Source: Pseudomonadota bacterium (GTDB taxonomy: Bacteria; Pseudomonadota; Gammaproteobacteria; Steroidobacterales; Steroidobacteraceae). From it: DNA of 47,630 nt. How positions within the stretch are numbered: position 1 is the stretch's first letter; each line of letters begins with the position of its first letter. Below, piece by piece: positions 16,384 to 25,823 of this stretch. A program made the position numbers and the translations under genes. Where the stretch lies: positions 1 to 47,630 of the forward strand of contig JAEYUC010000040.1 of NCBI GenBank assembly GCA_023433705.1, read 5' to 3'. The notes under the pieces are model-generated. The model saw only the letters and a program-made list of their open reading frames with translations. It was not told the origin of the DNA and ran no database searches.

Positions 16384-19029
16384 TTGAATATAAAGAGACT
16401 TCCTGAACCCGTTCTCGAGGGCCTCGAAGCCGGCGCGACGCTGATCGTTCCCAGCGCGCAGCGCCAGGCGGCCGTTCGAGGTGCGTGGGCCGCAATCCAG
16501 CGCGAGGCCGGGCGCACGTTGTGGCACACGCCCCGAGTCCTGACGTTCCCGCAATTCGCCGAAGAGTTGTTAGGTGACGTCTGGGCGGAAGCCGGCGCGC
16601 CCGACCAACTACTGCCCGCCGGCGCCGAATGGGCCTGCGTTCGCGACCTGCAGCGCGATGGCGGTGGCCAGGCCCAGGCGCGAGCGTTGTTGACGTCCGT
16701 GCGCACCCTGCACGACTGGCAGATCCGCGTATCGCCGCAGAGCCTCGCCGGTTCGCCGGAGGGCGAGTTGCTGGCTTCGGTGTTGCGCGCACTCGAAGAA
16801 TTGGCCCGCACGCAGCACCGCAAACCGTTGCGTGCCTGGCTCGATGCGCTGACCCCGTCGCCGGGGCGGTTGCTCGTGGCGGGCGCGGACGATTTGCCTC
16901 TCGCGCAGCGCAGGTGTCTGCAACGACTCGGCGCCGAATTCGTCGGACACGTTGCGAACACCCATCCGGTCGAGATCGCAATCGCGGAAGACGACGAACA
17001 CGAGCTCGACCTCATCGCCACGTGGTGTCGCACGCAGCTCGAACTCGATCCGGGCCGACGTCTGCTGGTGGTCGACGCGAAACTTCGCCAGCGCCGCGAG
17101 CCGTACGAGCGACTGCTTTCCCAGGCGCTGACGCCGTCGGAGTGGTTCGGGACGAGTGCGCGCTCCATTTCCAGCGCGTTCTCGATCGAAGGTGGCCGCA
17201 CGTTCTCAGAATTCCCGCTGATCGCGCACGTGTTGCTGACGCTGCGATTGCTGGCCGGACGCCTCAGATTCGACGAAGTGGTTCGGTGGCTGCGACAGCC
17301 GTTCCTCGATGGCAAGGACGTGTTGGGGAACGTGGCGATCGAGGACGCACTGCGCCTCGGTCGAAAGCTCGAGTTCGGCGCGACCGAGCTCGTCGTGTTC
17401 CTCGAGCGCGAATCCGCCGGCGCCCCGGCCGCCGCGCTTGCGGCGAGGCTGCGCCGCGCGGCCGCGCAACTGTCCGGCGAGCGGATGACGCCGGCCGAGT
17501 GGGCGCCGCGTATCGCGAGCGCGCTACGCCAGGCCGGCTGGCCCGGCGCCCGCGCGTTGCGCAGCGACGAACAGCAGACCTTGAACCGCTGGCATGCGCT
17601 GCTCGACGAATTCGCATCGCTCAGCGCGTGGTTGCCGCGCATGAACGGCGCGGAGGCCGTGGCGATCCTGACCGAGCTCGCGGCCGAACGGCGCTTCGAT
17701 CCGGCGAGCACCGAGGCGCCGGTGACGATCACCGAATCGCATGACGATCCGGTCGCGCGCTACGACGGCATCTGGATCGCCGGCCTGGATTCCGGGCAAT
17801 GGCCGTCCGCGCCGCGCCCGGACGTCTTCATTCCACTCGGGTTGCAGCGCGCCGCAGGGATCCCGTGGGCCAGCGCGGCGGGCCAGACGAACGCGGCGCG
17901 CGCGTCGCTCGCGGCGTGGCGAGCCGCCACCGACCGTCTCGTGTGCTCGTGGGCACGCCTGGACGGCGACGCACATCGAACCGCGAGTCCGCTGCTGACC
18001 CGCCTGCGCGATGCGATCCCCTATCGGGCGTCGGCGCCCGTTCAACCACTCGCGAAATCGGTGCGCAGGCCGCAGGACGAAACGCTCGAAGACACACAGG
18101 GGGCGGGCGTCGACACGACACGGCCCGTTGCGGGTGGTGTCAAACCACTCACGCTGCAGGCGGAGTGCGGATTCCATGCCTATGCGGAGATGCGCTTGCG
18201 CGCGGAGCGGCTCGAGGAGCCGGCGCCCGGTCTCGACCCGCGTCAGCGCGGAATGCTGCTGCACAAGGCGCTCGAGCTGGTATGGATCAAGCTCGATGGC
18301 CACTACAAGATCAAGGACACCGAGACCACGCTGCTGCGTCCGCTCATCGGCGACTCTGTCGAAGCGGCCGTCGTCGCGGTGTTTCGCGGCTTTGTGCCCG
18401 AAGAACTGCGGCCGTCGGTCGATCGGGAAAAACTGCGGCTCGAACGACTCATCGCCGACCTGATCGACGAAGAGCGCAGGCGACCGAATTTCGTCGTCGA
18501 GATGCTCGAGGCGCGCCGCGAGCTGACGCTCGCCGGCGGCACGTTCGACCTGCGCATCGACCGGATCGATTCCATCGAGGGCGGCGGTTACGCGATCCTC
18601 GACTACAAGTCCGGGGATGCGCGCACGCCCGACTGGGACGACGCGAAGATCCGCGATCCGCAGCTCGTCGCCTATGTACTGGCGACGCCCGAGCTCGACG
18701 TGCAGGCGCTCGCGAACGTCTCGCTGACTCTCGGGCGCGCGAAGTTCGCGGGGAGGGCGTCGCGCAAGGGACTGCTTCCCGGCGTGAACGGATTGCCCGG
18801 CATGCCGGCCAACAAGGTGCCCGCGGAGGAGATCGACGCGGCGTGGCTCAAGGAGCTCTCGCGATGGAGCCAGTCCGTCGAAACGCTGGCCGCGGATTAC
18901 CTCGCGGGTCGCGCTCCCGTGGAGCCGGCGGCCGATGTCTGCCGTCATTGCCACCTCACGGTCCTGTGCCGTCGCGTCGAGCTCGCGTCGCAGGATGCGC
19001 CGGAAGAGGAAGATCATGACTTCGGCTGA
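16384..19029 (+). CDS. AddB-like PD-(D/E)XK nuclease with iron-sulfur cysteines
   Basis: This large protein (about 881 residues) resembles the AddB/RecC side of a double-strand-break repair helicase-nuclease. The N-terminal half looks like an inactivated helicase: VPSAQRQ stands where a Walker A motif would be, with no GKT. The C-terminal nuclease is intact: LLHKALE, then FDLRIDRID, then LDYKSG (Asp740, Lys742), then QLVAYVL. Four cysteines (595, 853, 856, 862; last three as CxxCxxxxxC) match the Fe-S staple of AddB and Cas4. No ATG is available near the start; TTG 16384 is my best guess. The longer frame back to 15472 lies inside alaA. Its end overlaps the helicase gene by 14 bases. Confidence 0.8.
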   Translation: MNIKRLPEPVLEGLEAGATLIVPSAQRQAAVRGAWAAIQREAGRTLWHTPRVLTFPQFAEELLGDVWAEAGAPDQLLPAGAEWACVRDLQRDGGGQAQARALLTSVRTLHDWQIRVSPQSLAGSPEGELLASVLRALEELARTQHRKPLRAWLDALTPSPGRLLVAGADDLPLAQRRCLQRLGAEFVGHVANTHPVEIAIAEDDEHELDLIATWCRTQLELDPGRRLLVVDAKLRQRREPYERLLSQALTPSEWFGTSARSISSAFSIEGGRTFSEFPLIAHVLLTLRLLAGRLRFDEVVRWLRQPFLDGKDVLGNVAIEDALRLGRKLEFGATELVVFLERESAGAPAAALAARLRRAAAQLSGERMTPAEWAPRIASALRQAGWPGARALRSDEQQTLNRWHALLDEFASLSAWLPRMNGAEAVAILTELAAERRFDPASTEAPVTITESHDDPVARYDGIWIAGLDSGQWPSAPRPDVFIPLGLQRAAGIPWASAAGQTNAARASLAAWRAATDRLVCSWARLDGDAHRTASPLLTRLRDAIPYRASAPVQPLAKSVRRPQDETLEDTQGAGVDTTRPVAGGVKPLTLQAECGFHAYAEMRLRAERLEEPAPGLDPRQRGMLLHKALELVWIKLDGHYKIKDTETTLLRPLIGDSVEAAVVAVFRGFVPEELRPSVDREKLRLERLIADLIDEERRRPNFVVEMLEARRELTLAGGTFDLRIDRIDSIEGGGYAILDYKSGDARTPDWDDAKIRDPQLVAYVLATPELDVQALANVSLTLGRAKFAGRASRKGLLPGVNGLPGMPANKVPAEEIDAAWLKELSRWSQSVETLAADYLAGRAPVEPAADVCRHCHLTVLCRRVELASQDAPEEEDHDFG

Positions 19030-22000
19030 CGACAGCGACGCGCTGGCACGCACTCGGGCGCTCGATCCCGGGACGTCGTTCATCGTCCAGGCGCCTGCGG
19101 GGTCGGGCAAGACGACGGTGCTCACGCAGCGTTACCTGCGATTGCTGACGACGGTGGACGACCCCGAGCAGGTGCTCGCGATCACCTTCACGCGCAAGGC
19201 CGCGGGTGAAATGCGCGAGCGCGTGCGCACGGCGCTCGAAGGAAACTTCGAAGTGCGCTCTCCCGCGGACGAGGTCACGCGCGACCTGGCCGCGGCGGTG
19301 CGCGTGCACGCCGCGCAACGCAACTGGGGAATCGAGGAGAGCGCCGCGCGCCTGCGCATCCAGACCATCGACGCGTTCAACGGCTACCTCGCGAACTCGC
19401 TGCCGATTACCTCGCAGAGCCCGCTGGGCCGCGGCATCGCGGATTCACCCGACGACCTGTATGCGATCGCCACGCGCGAGGCCATGCGCCACGCGGAAAC
19501 CGACCCGGAGTATCGCCCGCATTTCGAGCGCATCCTGCGCCGGCTCGACGATAGCTGGTCGCGTCTCGAGAGACTCATCGAAAGCATGTTGCCGCGCCGT
19601 TCCGAATGGTTGCCCAACCTGCCGCAACTTTCCGGCGAGGCCCTCGTTCCGAAGATCGAGGCCAGCCTGCAGGCCATCGTCGCCGATGAGCTGATCAAGG
19701 CGGTCGCGGCGCTGCCGGGCAGTTTCGTCGAACAGGCCAGCGCGCTCGCGCGTTTCGCGGCTCAACATGTGGAGGTCGAAAAGCATCCCGACCTGTTCCA
19801 CTGGCGCCACGTGTCGGGCGCACTACGAAACGTGCTGGAGGACCTGGCGCGCTGGCGCGGCATCGCGCGACTGACGCTGACGAAGGATGGCACGGCGCGC
19901 AAGACGCTGACGAAGAACGAAGGCATTCCGTCCGACAACCCTCACGCGAAAGCGCTGCGCGACGACTGGCTCGAGCGTCTGCGCGTGATCGACGAGTCGA
20001 TTCTCGATGCCCTGCGCAGCATCTCGATGCTGCCCGATCCGCGTGTCCCCGCGGCGGATCGCGAGGCGCTCGATTCGCTCGCCCAATTGCTGTTGCTCGC
20101 CGCGGCCGAATTGAGACACCAGTTCGACCTGCACGGGGAGTGCGATCACACCGAGATCGCCGGCGCCGCGCGCCGCGCGTTGTCCGAGAACGGGAGTCCG
20201 ACGCCGCTCGCCGAACGACTCGGCACGCGCCTCATGCACATCCTCGTCGACGAATTCCAGGATACGTCGCGCGATCAGTACGACCTGCTGCGCTCGCTCA
20301 CCTTCGACTGGTCGACCGGCGACGGACGCACGCTGTTCCTCGTGGGCGACCCGATGCAGTCCATCTACGGATTCCGCAACGCGGAAGTGGGGCGGTTCTC
20401 GACGGTGCGCGACGGTGGCCTGGCGGGCGTACGTCTCGAGCCGCTCGAGCTGCGACGCAATTTCCGCTCCGCGCCGGCGCTCGTGCACTGGTGCAACGAC
20501 GTGTTCGTGCGCGTGTTCCCGCGCAAGGACGACGTGCGGCGCAGCGCCGTGCGCCATCTTGCGAGCGTCGCGGCGCGCACGCAGCTGGAGGGCGAACCTC
20601 GGCTGTACCGGGTGGAAGGAAAGTGCGGTACGAGTTCGGAGGCGCAATCCGTCGCCGACACGATCGCCAGATTGCGCGAGGCCCGACCCGACGATTCGAT
20701 CGCGGTGCTGGCCGGCGCGCGCCCCCATCTGCGCGCCGTGCGCGCGGAGCTCGCCGCGCGCGGCCTGCCGTTCATCGGCGTCAATCTCGAACCGCTGGCG
20801 GACGTGCCGGTCGTGCGCGACCTCGAGGCGCTGGCCCGCGCGCTGGATTCGCCGCTGGATCGCGTGGCGTGGCTCGCGGTGCTGCGCGCGCCTTTCGTCG
20901 GGCTTTCGTTGCCGGACCTGACGGCGGTCAGCGAGGCCGCGGGCAGTGGAACTATCTACTCGGCTTTGCTGGATCAGATCCCCGGATTGTCGATCGACGG
21001 CGCCGAGCGGCTGTTGCGGGCGAAGGGCGTGTTGTTGCCCGCGTGGGAGGAGCGCGAACGCGAGCCGCGGGCCCATCTCATCGAACGCGTCTGGCTCACG
21101 CTGGGTGGGCCCTCGGCATGTACGCACGACGCCGATCTGGCGCACGCGCGCCGGTTCCTGACGGCACTCGCGGAGGAAGACCGCAAGCGCCTGCGAGGTC
21201 GGCCGCTCGATCTCGAACGCTTGCTGGATCGGTTGCGCGCGCAGGATCCCGCGCAGCCCGGCGCCGTATCGCTCATGACGATCCACGGCGCGAAAGGCCT
21301 CGAGTTCGATCACGTCTTCGTCGTGGGTGTGGGTCGGCGCGGCCGTCCGGACGATCCGCGACTGCTGAACTGGCTCGAGGTACCACGCGAGCAGGGCGAT
21401 GACCATCTCATCATGGCGCCGATCCGCGTGCGCGGCGAAGGCGACGAAGCCGACGATGCCATCAACAACTACCTGCGCCTGCTGCACAAGGAACGCGCCC
21501 GCGCCGAGCGAGCGCGGCAGGCGTATGTCGCGCTGACCCGCGCCAAGCGATCGCTGCATCTCTACGTTCATCCGCGCGCGAAGGAGTCCGGCGGCGAGAT
21601 CGCGTTCGACGCGGATCCCAACTCGATGTTGCGGACGCTGTGGCCGGCGATTGGCGGCGACATCGCGACGTTCGAGGCGATCGGCGATCCGGCCGACAAT
21701 GTCGACGTGTTGCCGGCCGTGAGCCAGGTGCGCAGGCGGCTGCCGCGGCGACCGGCCGCGATCGACATCCCGCCCGACGTGCTCGCGCGCGGCGAGATCG
21801 TCCCGCTCGGCGCGGACGAGGAAGAAATCGAATTCAGCTGGGTGCGTCAGACGGCGCGGCGCGTCGGCACGGTGGTGCACGAGGCGCTGGAGCGTTTCGG
21901 CCACGCCGTTCCGCGCGTGGAAGATCTGCCGCGCCTGCGTGCGCGACTCGAATCGCGCCTGCAGGCGCTGGGTGTCGAGGCGCCCGCCGCGTCCGCCGGA

Positions 22001-22363
22001 GCCGAACGCGCGCTCGCGGCGCTCGAAGCGACGCTGCGCGATCCGCGCGGGCGGTGGTTGTTCGATGTCGCGCACTCCGAAGCGCAATCCGAACTCGCGC
22101 TCACCGGTGTACGGGGCGCCGACATCGTGAACGCGGTGATCGACCGCACCTTCGTCGCCGACGGCGTGCGGTGGGTGGTCGATTTCAAGACCAGCCCGCA
22201 CGAAGGTGGCGATCGCGAGGCGTTCCTCGATTCAGAAGTGGTGCGTTACACCGCGCAGCTCGCGCGTTACGCGCACCTGGCGCGGCAACTCGGGCCGCAG
22301 CCCGTGCGGGCGGGACTGTATTTTCCGCTGCTCGGCGCGTGGCGCGAGGTTCCCCTGGACTGA
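19016..22363 (+). CDS. UvrD/AddA-like helicase-nuclease
   Basis: The 1115-residue protein is a superfamily 1 helicase with a C-terminal nuclease. Helicase motifs run in order: I APAGSGKTT (Lys32), II VDEFQDTS (about 412), III LVGDPMQSIYGFR, IV LRRNFRS, V MTIHGAKGLEFDHVF, VI YVALTRAKRS. The nuclease shows GTVVHEALE, VIDRTF, VDFKT (about 1055) and YTAQLARYA. Unwinding and resection at DNA ends is the likely role, together with the AddB-like protein whose gene it overlaps. I chose ATG 19016 because GAGGAAGA precedes it. recB/recC/recD architecture is excluded because both partners carry nuclease motifs. Confidence 0.88.
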   Translation: MTSADDSDALARTRALDPGTSFIVQAPAGSGKTTVLTQRYLRLLTTVDDPEQVLAITFTRKAAGEMRERVRTALEGNFEVRSPADEVTRDLAAAVRVHAAQRNWGIEESAARLRIQTIDAFNGYLANSLPITSQSPLGRGIADSPDDLYAIATREAMRHAETDPEYRPHFERILRRLDDSWSRLERLIESMLPRRSEWLPNLPQLSGEALVPKIEASLQAIVADELIKAVAALPGSFVEQASALARFAAQHVEVEKHPDLFHWRHVSGALRNVLEDLARWRGIARLTLTKDGTARKTLTKNEGIPSDNPHAKALRDDWLERLRVIDESILDALRSISMLPDPRVPAADREALDSLAQLLLLAAAELRHQFDLHGECDHTEIAGAARRALSENGSPTPLAERLGTRLMHILVDEFQDTSRDQYDLLRSLTFDWSTGDGRTLFLVGDPMQSIYGFRNAEVGRFSTVRDGGLAGVRLEPLELRRNFRSAPALVHWCNDVFVRVFPRKDDVRRSAVRHLASVAARTQLEGEPRLYRVEGKCGTSSEAQSVADTIARLREARPDDSIAVLAGARPHLRAVRAELAARGLPFIGVNLEPLADVPVVRDLEALARALDSPLDRVAWLAVLRAPFVGLSLPDLTAVSEAAGSGTIYSALLDQIPGLSIDGAERLLRAKGVLLPAWEEREREPRAHLIERVWLTLGGPSACTHDADLAHARRFLTALAEEDRKRLRGRPLDLERLLDRLRAQDPAQPGAVSLMTIHGAKGLEFDHVFVVGVGRRGRPDDPRLLNWLEVPREQGDDHLIMAPIRVRGEGDEADDAINNYLRLLHKERARAERARQAYVALTRAKRSLHLYVHPRAKESGGEIAFDADPNSMLRTLWPAIGGDIATFEAIGDPADNVDVLPAVSQVRRRLPRRPAAIDIPPDVLARGEIVPLGADEEEIEFSWVRQTARRVGTVVHEALERFGHAVPRVEDLPRLRARLESRLQALGVEAPAASAGAERALAALEATLRDPRGRWLFDVAHSEAQSELALTGVRGADIVNAVIDRTFVADGVRWVVDFKTSPHEGGDREAFLDSEVVRYTAQLARYAHLARQLGPQPVRAGLYFPLLGAWREVPLD

Positions 22364-23113
22364 CTACCAGGATCCTTCGAACGAGAATGCGCTGCGCCCG
22401 GCGGCATCGGGCGGCGCGCCGAGCGTGATTTCGCGCACCAGGCGTTCGGCGTCCGCGCTGCGACCCTGGATGAAACCCTGTACCAGGTACGCGCGCCCGG
22501 GGTTGAGTGTCACCGTGCCGTCGACACCGAACGGGCCGCCGAGATCGCGCACCTTCCCGATCATCGGTCCGCCGGCGGGCGCGTTGCCGTCGAAAGTCAC
22601 CTGGTAGGAACCGAGCTCGAGCGGCCGCACGCCGAGTTGCCGGAGGTTGCGCAATTGGATGTTGCCCGCGATCGCCGTGGGCGCTCCGTCGGACACCGCG
22701 AGCCGCGACAGATCGACCGTCACCGAGCCGCTCTTGTCCTGCGGCAATTGCGGGATCAGGCGCGGATCCAGCGTGAGATTGCCGCGCACATTGCGCAGCT
22801 CGCCGTTGCCGCCGAACGAGGAGTCCACGTCCGCGCGCACGTTGAGCGCGTTGCCGCGAATGTCGATATCACCCACGAGCCGTCCGGTGAACGCGCGGCC
22901 CGTGGCGAGATTCCACGTCGCGTCGCCGAGCGCGAGATCGCCGTACTCCAGCCCGAGGCATTCGCCATGCCAGACCGAACCGCCGAGCTCGCGGCAATTC
23001 ACGCCGGCGGGCAGGGCGCGCGCGAGCCACGAGGCGGGTAGATAGAGTACGAGGATGACGAGGAATACCGCGACGCCCGCGGCGATGGTGAGGCCGAGCG
23101 ATCGCCGGCGCAT
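22364..23113 (-). CDS. gspN: Type II secretion protein GspN
   Basis: GspN is an inner-membrane-anchored, periplasmic protein of the type II secretion system (T2SS) found in a subset of species. The 249-residue product has one N-terminal membrane helix (about 7-27). Next comes the family segment LPAGVNCRELGGSVWHGECLGL, with two cysteines that may form a disulfide, and GELRNVRGNLTLDPRLIPQLP. It is the last gene of the gsp operon and overlaps gspM by one base (TGATG). Its stop codon abuts the stop of the convergent helicase gene with no gap. GspN is dispensable in several systems. Confidence 0.85.
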   Translation of the reverse strand: MRRRSLGLTIAAGVAVFLVILVLYLPASWLARALPAGVNCRELGGSVWHGECLGLEYGDLALGDATWNLATGRAFTGRLVGDIDIRGNALNVRADVDSSFGGNGELRNVRGNLTLDPRLIPQLPQDKSGSVTVDLSRLAVSDGAPTAIAGNIQLRNLRQLGVRPLELGSYQVTFDGNAPAGGPMIGKVRDLGGPFGVDGTVTLNPGRAYLVQGFIQGRSADAERLVREITLGAPPDAAGRSAFSFEGSW

Positions 23114-23595
23114 CAGCCCGCCTTCAGGACGAGGCCCGCGTTGACCAGGCCGGGCTCGCCGGCGGCTTCGATTTCCGCGGATTCGACGCGCACGCCGTGA
23201 CTCTGGGACAGCCGCGCGAGCCAGGCGACCATGCCGTCGAACGGCACGCGTTCGAGCCGGACGCGCAGGCCCCGGTCGGGAGTCGGCTGGCTGCTCGCCA
23301 ACGACTTGCCCAGACCGCTTTCGCGCGCCGAGCTGTCGACGAGGCCGATCAGCGTATCTTCGGTGGCCCTCGCGCCGGATGTCGTGCTCGATGCACCGAG
23401 CTCCGGCATGGCACTCCGTATGAACGCGAGATCCGTCTGCTTCGTCGCGACCCGCTGGCGCGCCTCCGTGATGCTGCGATTGAGCGGCAGGACGATTCCG
23501 AGCAGCAGCAGTACCAGGGCCACCACGGCTCCGATGGAGACGACGCGGCGCTCGCGCTCGGCGAGATTGGCATACCAGGCGCGTAGTGCGTTCAT
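23113..23595 (-). CDS. gspM: Type II secretion protein GspM
   Basis: GspM is a bitopic inner-membrane protein that pairs with GspL in the assembly platform. The 160-residue product starts with a short cytoplasmic part (RAWYANLAERERRVV) and one membrane helix (about 20-40). A periplasmic region follows with a predicted coiled-coil (ARQRVATKQTDLAFIRSAMPEL), then a small C-terminal domain. Its length and layout match GspM; sequence identity in this family is always low, so the call leans on position between gspL and gspN. ATGA overlap with gspL implies coupled translation. Confidence 0.87.
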   Translation of the reverse strand: MNALRAWYANLAERERRVVSIGAVVALVLLLLGIVLPLNRSITEARQRVATKQTDLAFIRSAMPELGASSTTSGARATEDTLIGLVDSSARESGLGKSLASSQPTPDRGLRVRLERVPFDGMVAWLARLSQSHGVRVESAEIEAAGEPGLVNAGLVLKAG

Positions 23596-24842
23596 GAGCC
23601 TGCCTTGCTGATCTGCAGGCGACCGCTGTACGAATCGCCGTTGTTGCTACCGCCTTCGTTCTTCGCCTGCCAGTTGGCGGCGCGAAGTTGCTGACCGATG
23701 GCATCGACGCTGGAAGCGTCCGGTGCGCGAATGCGCAGGTCCAGCTTGCCGTCGCGGAACGTCAGGCCCTCGACCACGGCGCTGGGCGCGGCGCTGCGCG
23801 CATTGGCGACGGCGGCCAGCGCCGGCAGCAGGTTGCCCGATCCGCCGCCGCCGCGAACTTCGGCCAGCCGGGTCTCGACGCGCCGGCGCGCGTTGGTGGC
23901 GTTCATCTGTCCCGGCATCGCCTGGCGGAACGAGTCCTCGATGTTCGCATCGAGAGTCGCCTCGCTTTTCCGGATCTGCGTGAGCTCGAAGTAGCGGGCG
24001 CCGACGTGCACGAACAGCAACGTGCCGGCCAGGATCGCCGCGATGCGCCAGGCCTTCCAGGACATCTCGAGGGGCGAAGCGACCGCGAGCGGTCCCTGCA
24101 ACAGGTTGATGGCGTCGTTGGCCGCCGCCGCCGGCGCGAGCAGACCCAGCGATCCGTGCGGCAGCATCTGGACCTTGACGCCGGTGAACCGGTCTCGCAG
24201 GGCGTCGACCTCGTGCTGGTGCGCGTTCCATTCGTCCTGTCCCGCGTACAACAGCAGGCCCGGTGTGGCGGGCTCGAGACCCGCGACGGGCGAGGACAGC
24301 TGGCTCAGAGCCATTTCGATCGCATCGGCGATCGAGCCCGACGGAAAGACCAGGGGCGGTCCGTCCGGGCCGCGCAACGTGATCGAATCGTCCTCGAGCA
24401 ACCCGATGAGTTGTCCCGGCATCGCCGGCAACAACGTCGCGGCCGAGTAGATAGCCTGTGGCTGCAGGCCCGCCGCCCGCAGCTCCGCGAGCCATGCATC
24501 GATGCGTTTGCGTTCGACCACGACCACGGAAACACGGCCGGTCTCGGCCGAACGCTCGCCGAGCGCGAAGTGGAGATTCTCGATTTCGTCTGCGACCCGT
24601 TCCTCGAGCGCGAACGGCACGACCTGCGCGAGCTTCGCGGATCCCTTGGCGGGCGCTTCGCAGTCGGTCGCGAGCGCATCGACCGACGGAACGATGACGG
24701 CGACGCGCCGCCCGACGGCAAGTTGCGCGGCCTGGTCGAGCGTGCCGGATACCCGGTTGACGACCACCTGGCCGTCGGACGTGCACACCAGCCACTGGGG
24801 CGTGGCGCCATCGCGCAGTTGAATGACTAACGACTCGCTCAT
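23592..24842 (-). CDS. gspL: Type II secretion protein GspL
   Basis: GspL links the cytoplasmic ATPase GspE to the inner-membrane platform. The 416-residue product has a cytoplasmic actin-like domain (residues 1 to about 250, with AQVVPFALEERVADEIENLHFALG as a recognisable GspL stretch) and a single membrane helix near 265-285. A periplasmic ferredoxin-like domain follows, with VEGLTFRDGKLDLRIRAPD. It is separated from gspK by 24 bases and overlaps gspM by 4. gspE, its partner, is not encoded in this window. Confidence 0.9.
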   Translation of the reverse strand: MSESLVIQLRDGATPQWLVCTSDGQVVVNRVSGTLDQAAQLAVGRRVAVIVPSVDALATDCEAPAKGSAKLAQVVPFALEERVADEIENLHFALGERSAETGRVSVVVVERKRIDAWLAELRAAGLQPQAIYSAATLLPAMPGQLIGLLEDDSITLRGPDGPPLVFPSGSIADAIEMALSQLSSPVAGLEPATPGLLLYAGQDEWNAHQHEVDALRDRFTGVKVQMLPHGSLGLLAPAAAANDAINLLQGPLAVASPLEMSWKAWRIAAILAGTLLFVHVGARYFELTQIRKSEATLDANIEDSFRQAMPGQMNATNARRRVETRLAEVRGGGGSGNLLPALAAVANARSAAPSAVVEGLTFRDGKLDLRIRAPDASSVDAIGQQLRAANWQAKNEGGSNNGDSYSGRLQISKAGS

Positions 24843-24866
24843 GCGATCTGGCTCAAAGGATGGGGG

Positions 24867-25823
24867 TTACTCGCTACCGAAACTGCGCTGCACGGTGCGC
24901 ACCCGATTGTCGCTCTCTCGAAAGAGAACACTGTACAAAACGAACTCCGCAGTGCCAACCCGGATGTGAGTCCGCAGGCGGAACCATGAGGATTTTTCCG
25001 CCACCCGATCGGTGACAATCGTCCTGAGATTGGCGTCGCCGATGCCCGCGAGGTAGGCCTGGAGCATCGGAAAGCAATCGTTTTCACGCGGGACCTTGAG
25101 ATCCTGCTGCGAGAACTCGGTCCTGCTCGCAGGATCGTTTCTGGTCGCATCGAGAACCAGGCCGCTTGCCGTACAGACATTGACCGGCACGTCGTTCGGC
25201 AGGGCGGTGACGAAGGGCGCGATTTTGGCGAAGTTCTCTGCGCCGAAACCCGGCAGCGCCAGCAGTTCCGACGTGTGCGTTATGAAAGTGTTAGGCGGCC
25301 GGTAAGGTGGATTCTGCGAAAGATAGAAGGTGTCTTCGCCTCCCTGCGGAAGGGGCGCGATGTCCGGATCTATCCAGTCGGTCAGCAGGTCGGCGTAGCG
25401 CTGGTCGATGTTGTGTTCTTCGAGCAGCCTCTGGAAGACCTCGACCTGGTGCTGGTCGACGGCGAAGTCGTTGAGCTGCGGGTTCCACGACACCAGGCTG
25501 TTCAGGTTGAACCGGCCCTGCAGGTCTTCGAGCTGGGCCTGGATCCACACGCCGGTGCCTTCGATCTCGAGCGGACCGACGGGCTGCGCCCAATCCTGGT
25601 TGGTCTGCGTGCGCTGCGCGCTCGCGTTGTTCTCGAGCACGATGCCGGCGAGCGCTTCGGCGGCCATGCCGGCCTGCAAGGCCTGTTCGAGCGTCAACGT
25701 CGCCGCTGCACGCCGCGCCGCCATGGCCTTGTTGTAGGTGACCGCGGCCGCCACCGTGGTCGCGATCGCGAACATCACGATCGCGACGAGCAGCGCGATG
25801 CCTCGTTGCTTCGAGTGTTTCAC
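24867..25823 (-). CDS. gspK: Type II secretion minor pseudopilin GspK
   Basis: GspK sits at the tip of the T2SS pseudopilus with GspI and GspJ. The 318-residue product has a prepilin leader ending KQRG-IALLVAIVMF. As expected for GspK, it lacks the Glu at position 5 that other pseudopilins carry. The large globular part has the family's LQGRFNLNSLV and LLTDWIDPD segments; the acidic residues there fit calcium binding. The start is GTG 25823, overlapping the gspJ stop as GTGA. Confidence 0.93.
   Translation of the reverse strand: MKHSKQRGIALLVAIVMFAIATTVAAAVTYNKAMAARRAAATLTLEQALQAGMAAEALAGIVLENNASAQRTQTNQDWAQPVGPLEIEGTGVWIQAQLEDLQGRFNLNSLVSWNPQLNDFAVDQHQVEVFQRLLEEHNIDQRYADLLTDWIDPDIAPLPQGGEDTFYLSQNPPYRPPNTFITHTSELLALPGFGAENFAKIAPFVTALPNDVPVNVCTASGLVLDATRNDPASRTEFSQQDLKVPRENDCFPMLQAYLAGIGDANLRTIVTDRVAEKSSWFRLRTHIRVGTAEFVLYSVLFRESDNRVRTVQRSFGSE

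Noticed and set aside
19823..22201. A 792-residue frame antisense to the helicase, and similar long antisense frames elsewhere.
   Set aside because: GC-rich DNA gives long open frames opposite real genes. The sequence has no family motif, and the helicase motifs on the plus strand are unmistakable.
16384..22363. A defence or Cas4-linked module because of the Fe-S nuclease.
   Set aside because: There is no CRISPR array or cas gene. The pair matches AddAB-like repair enzymes.
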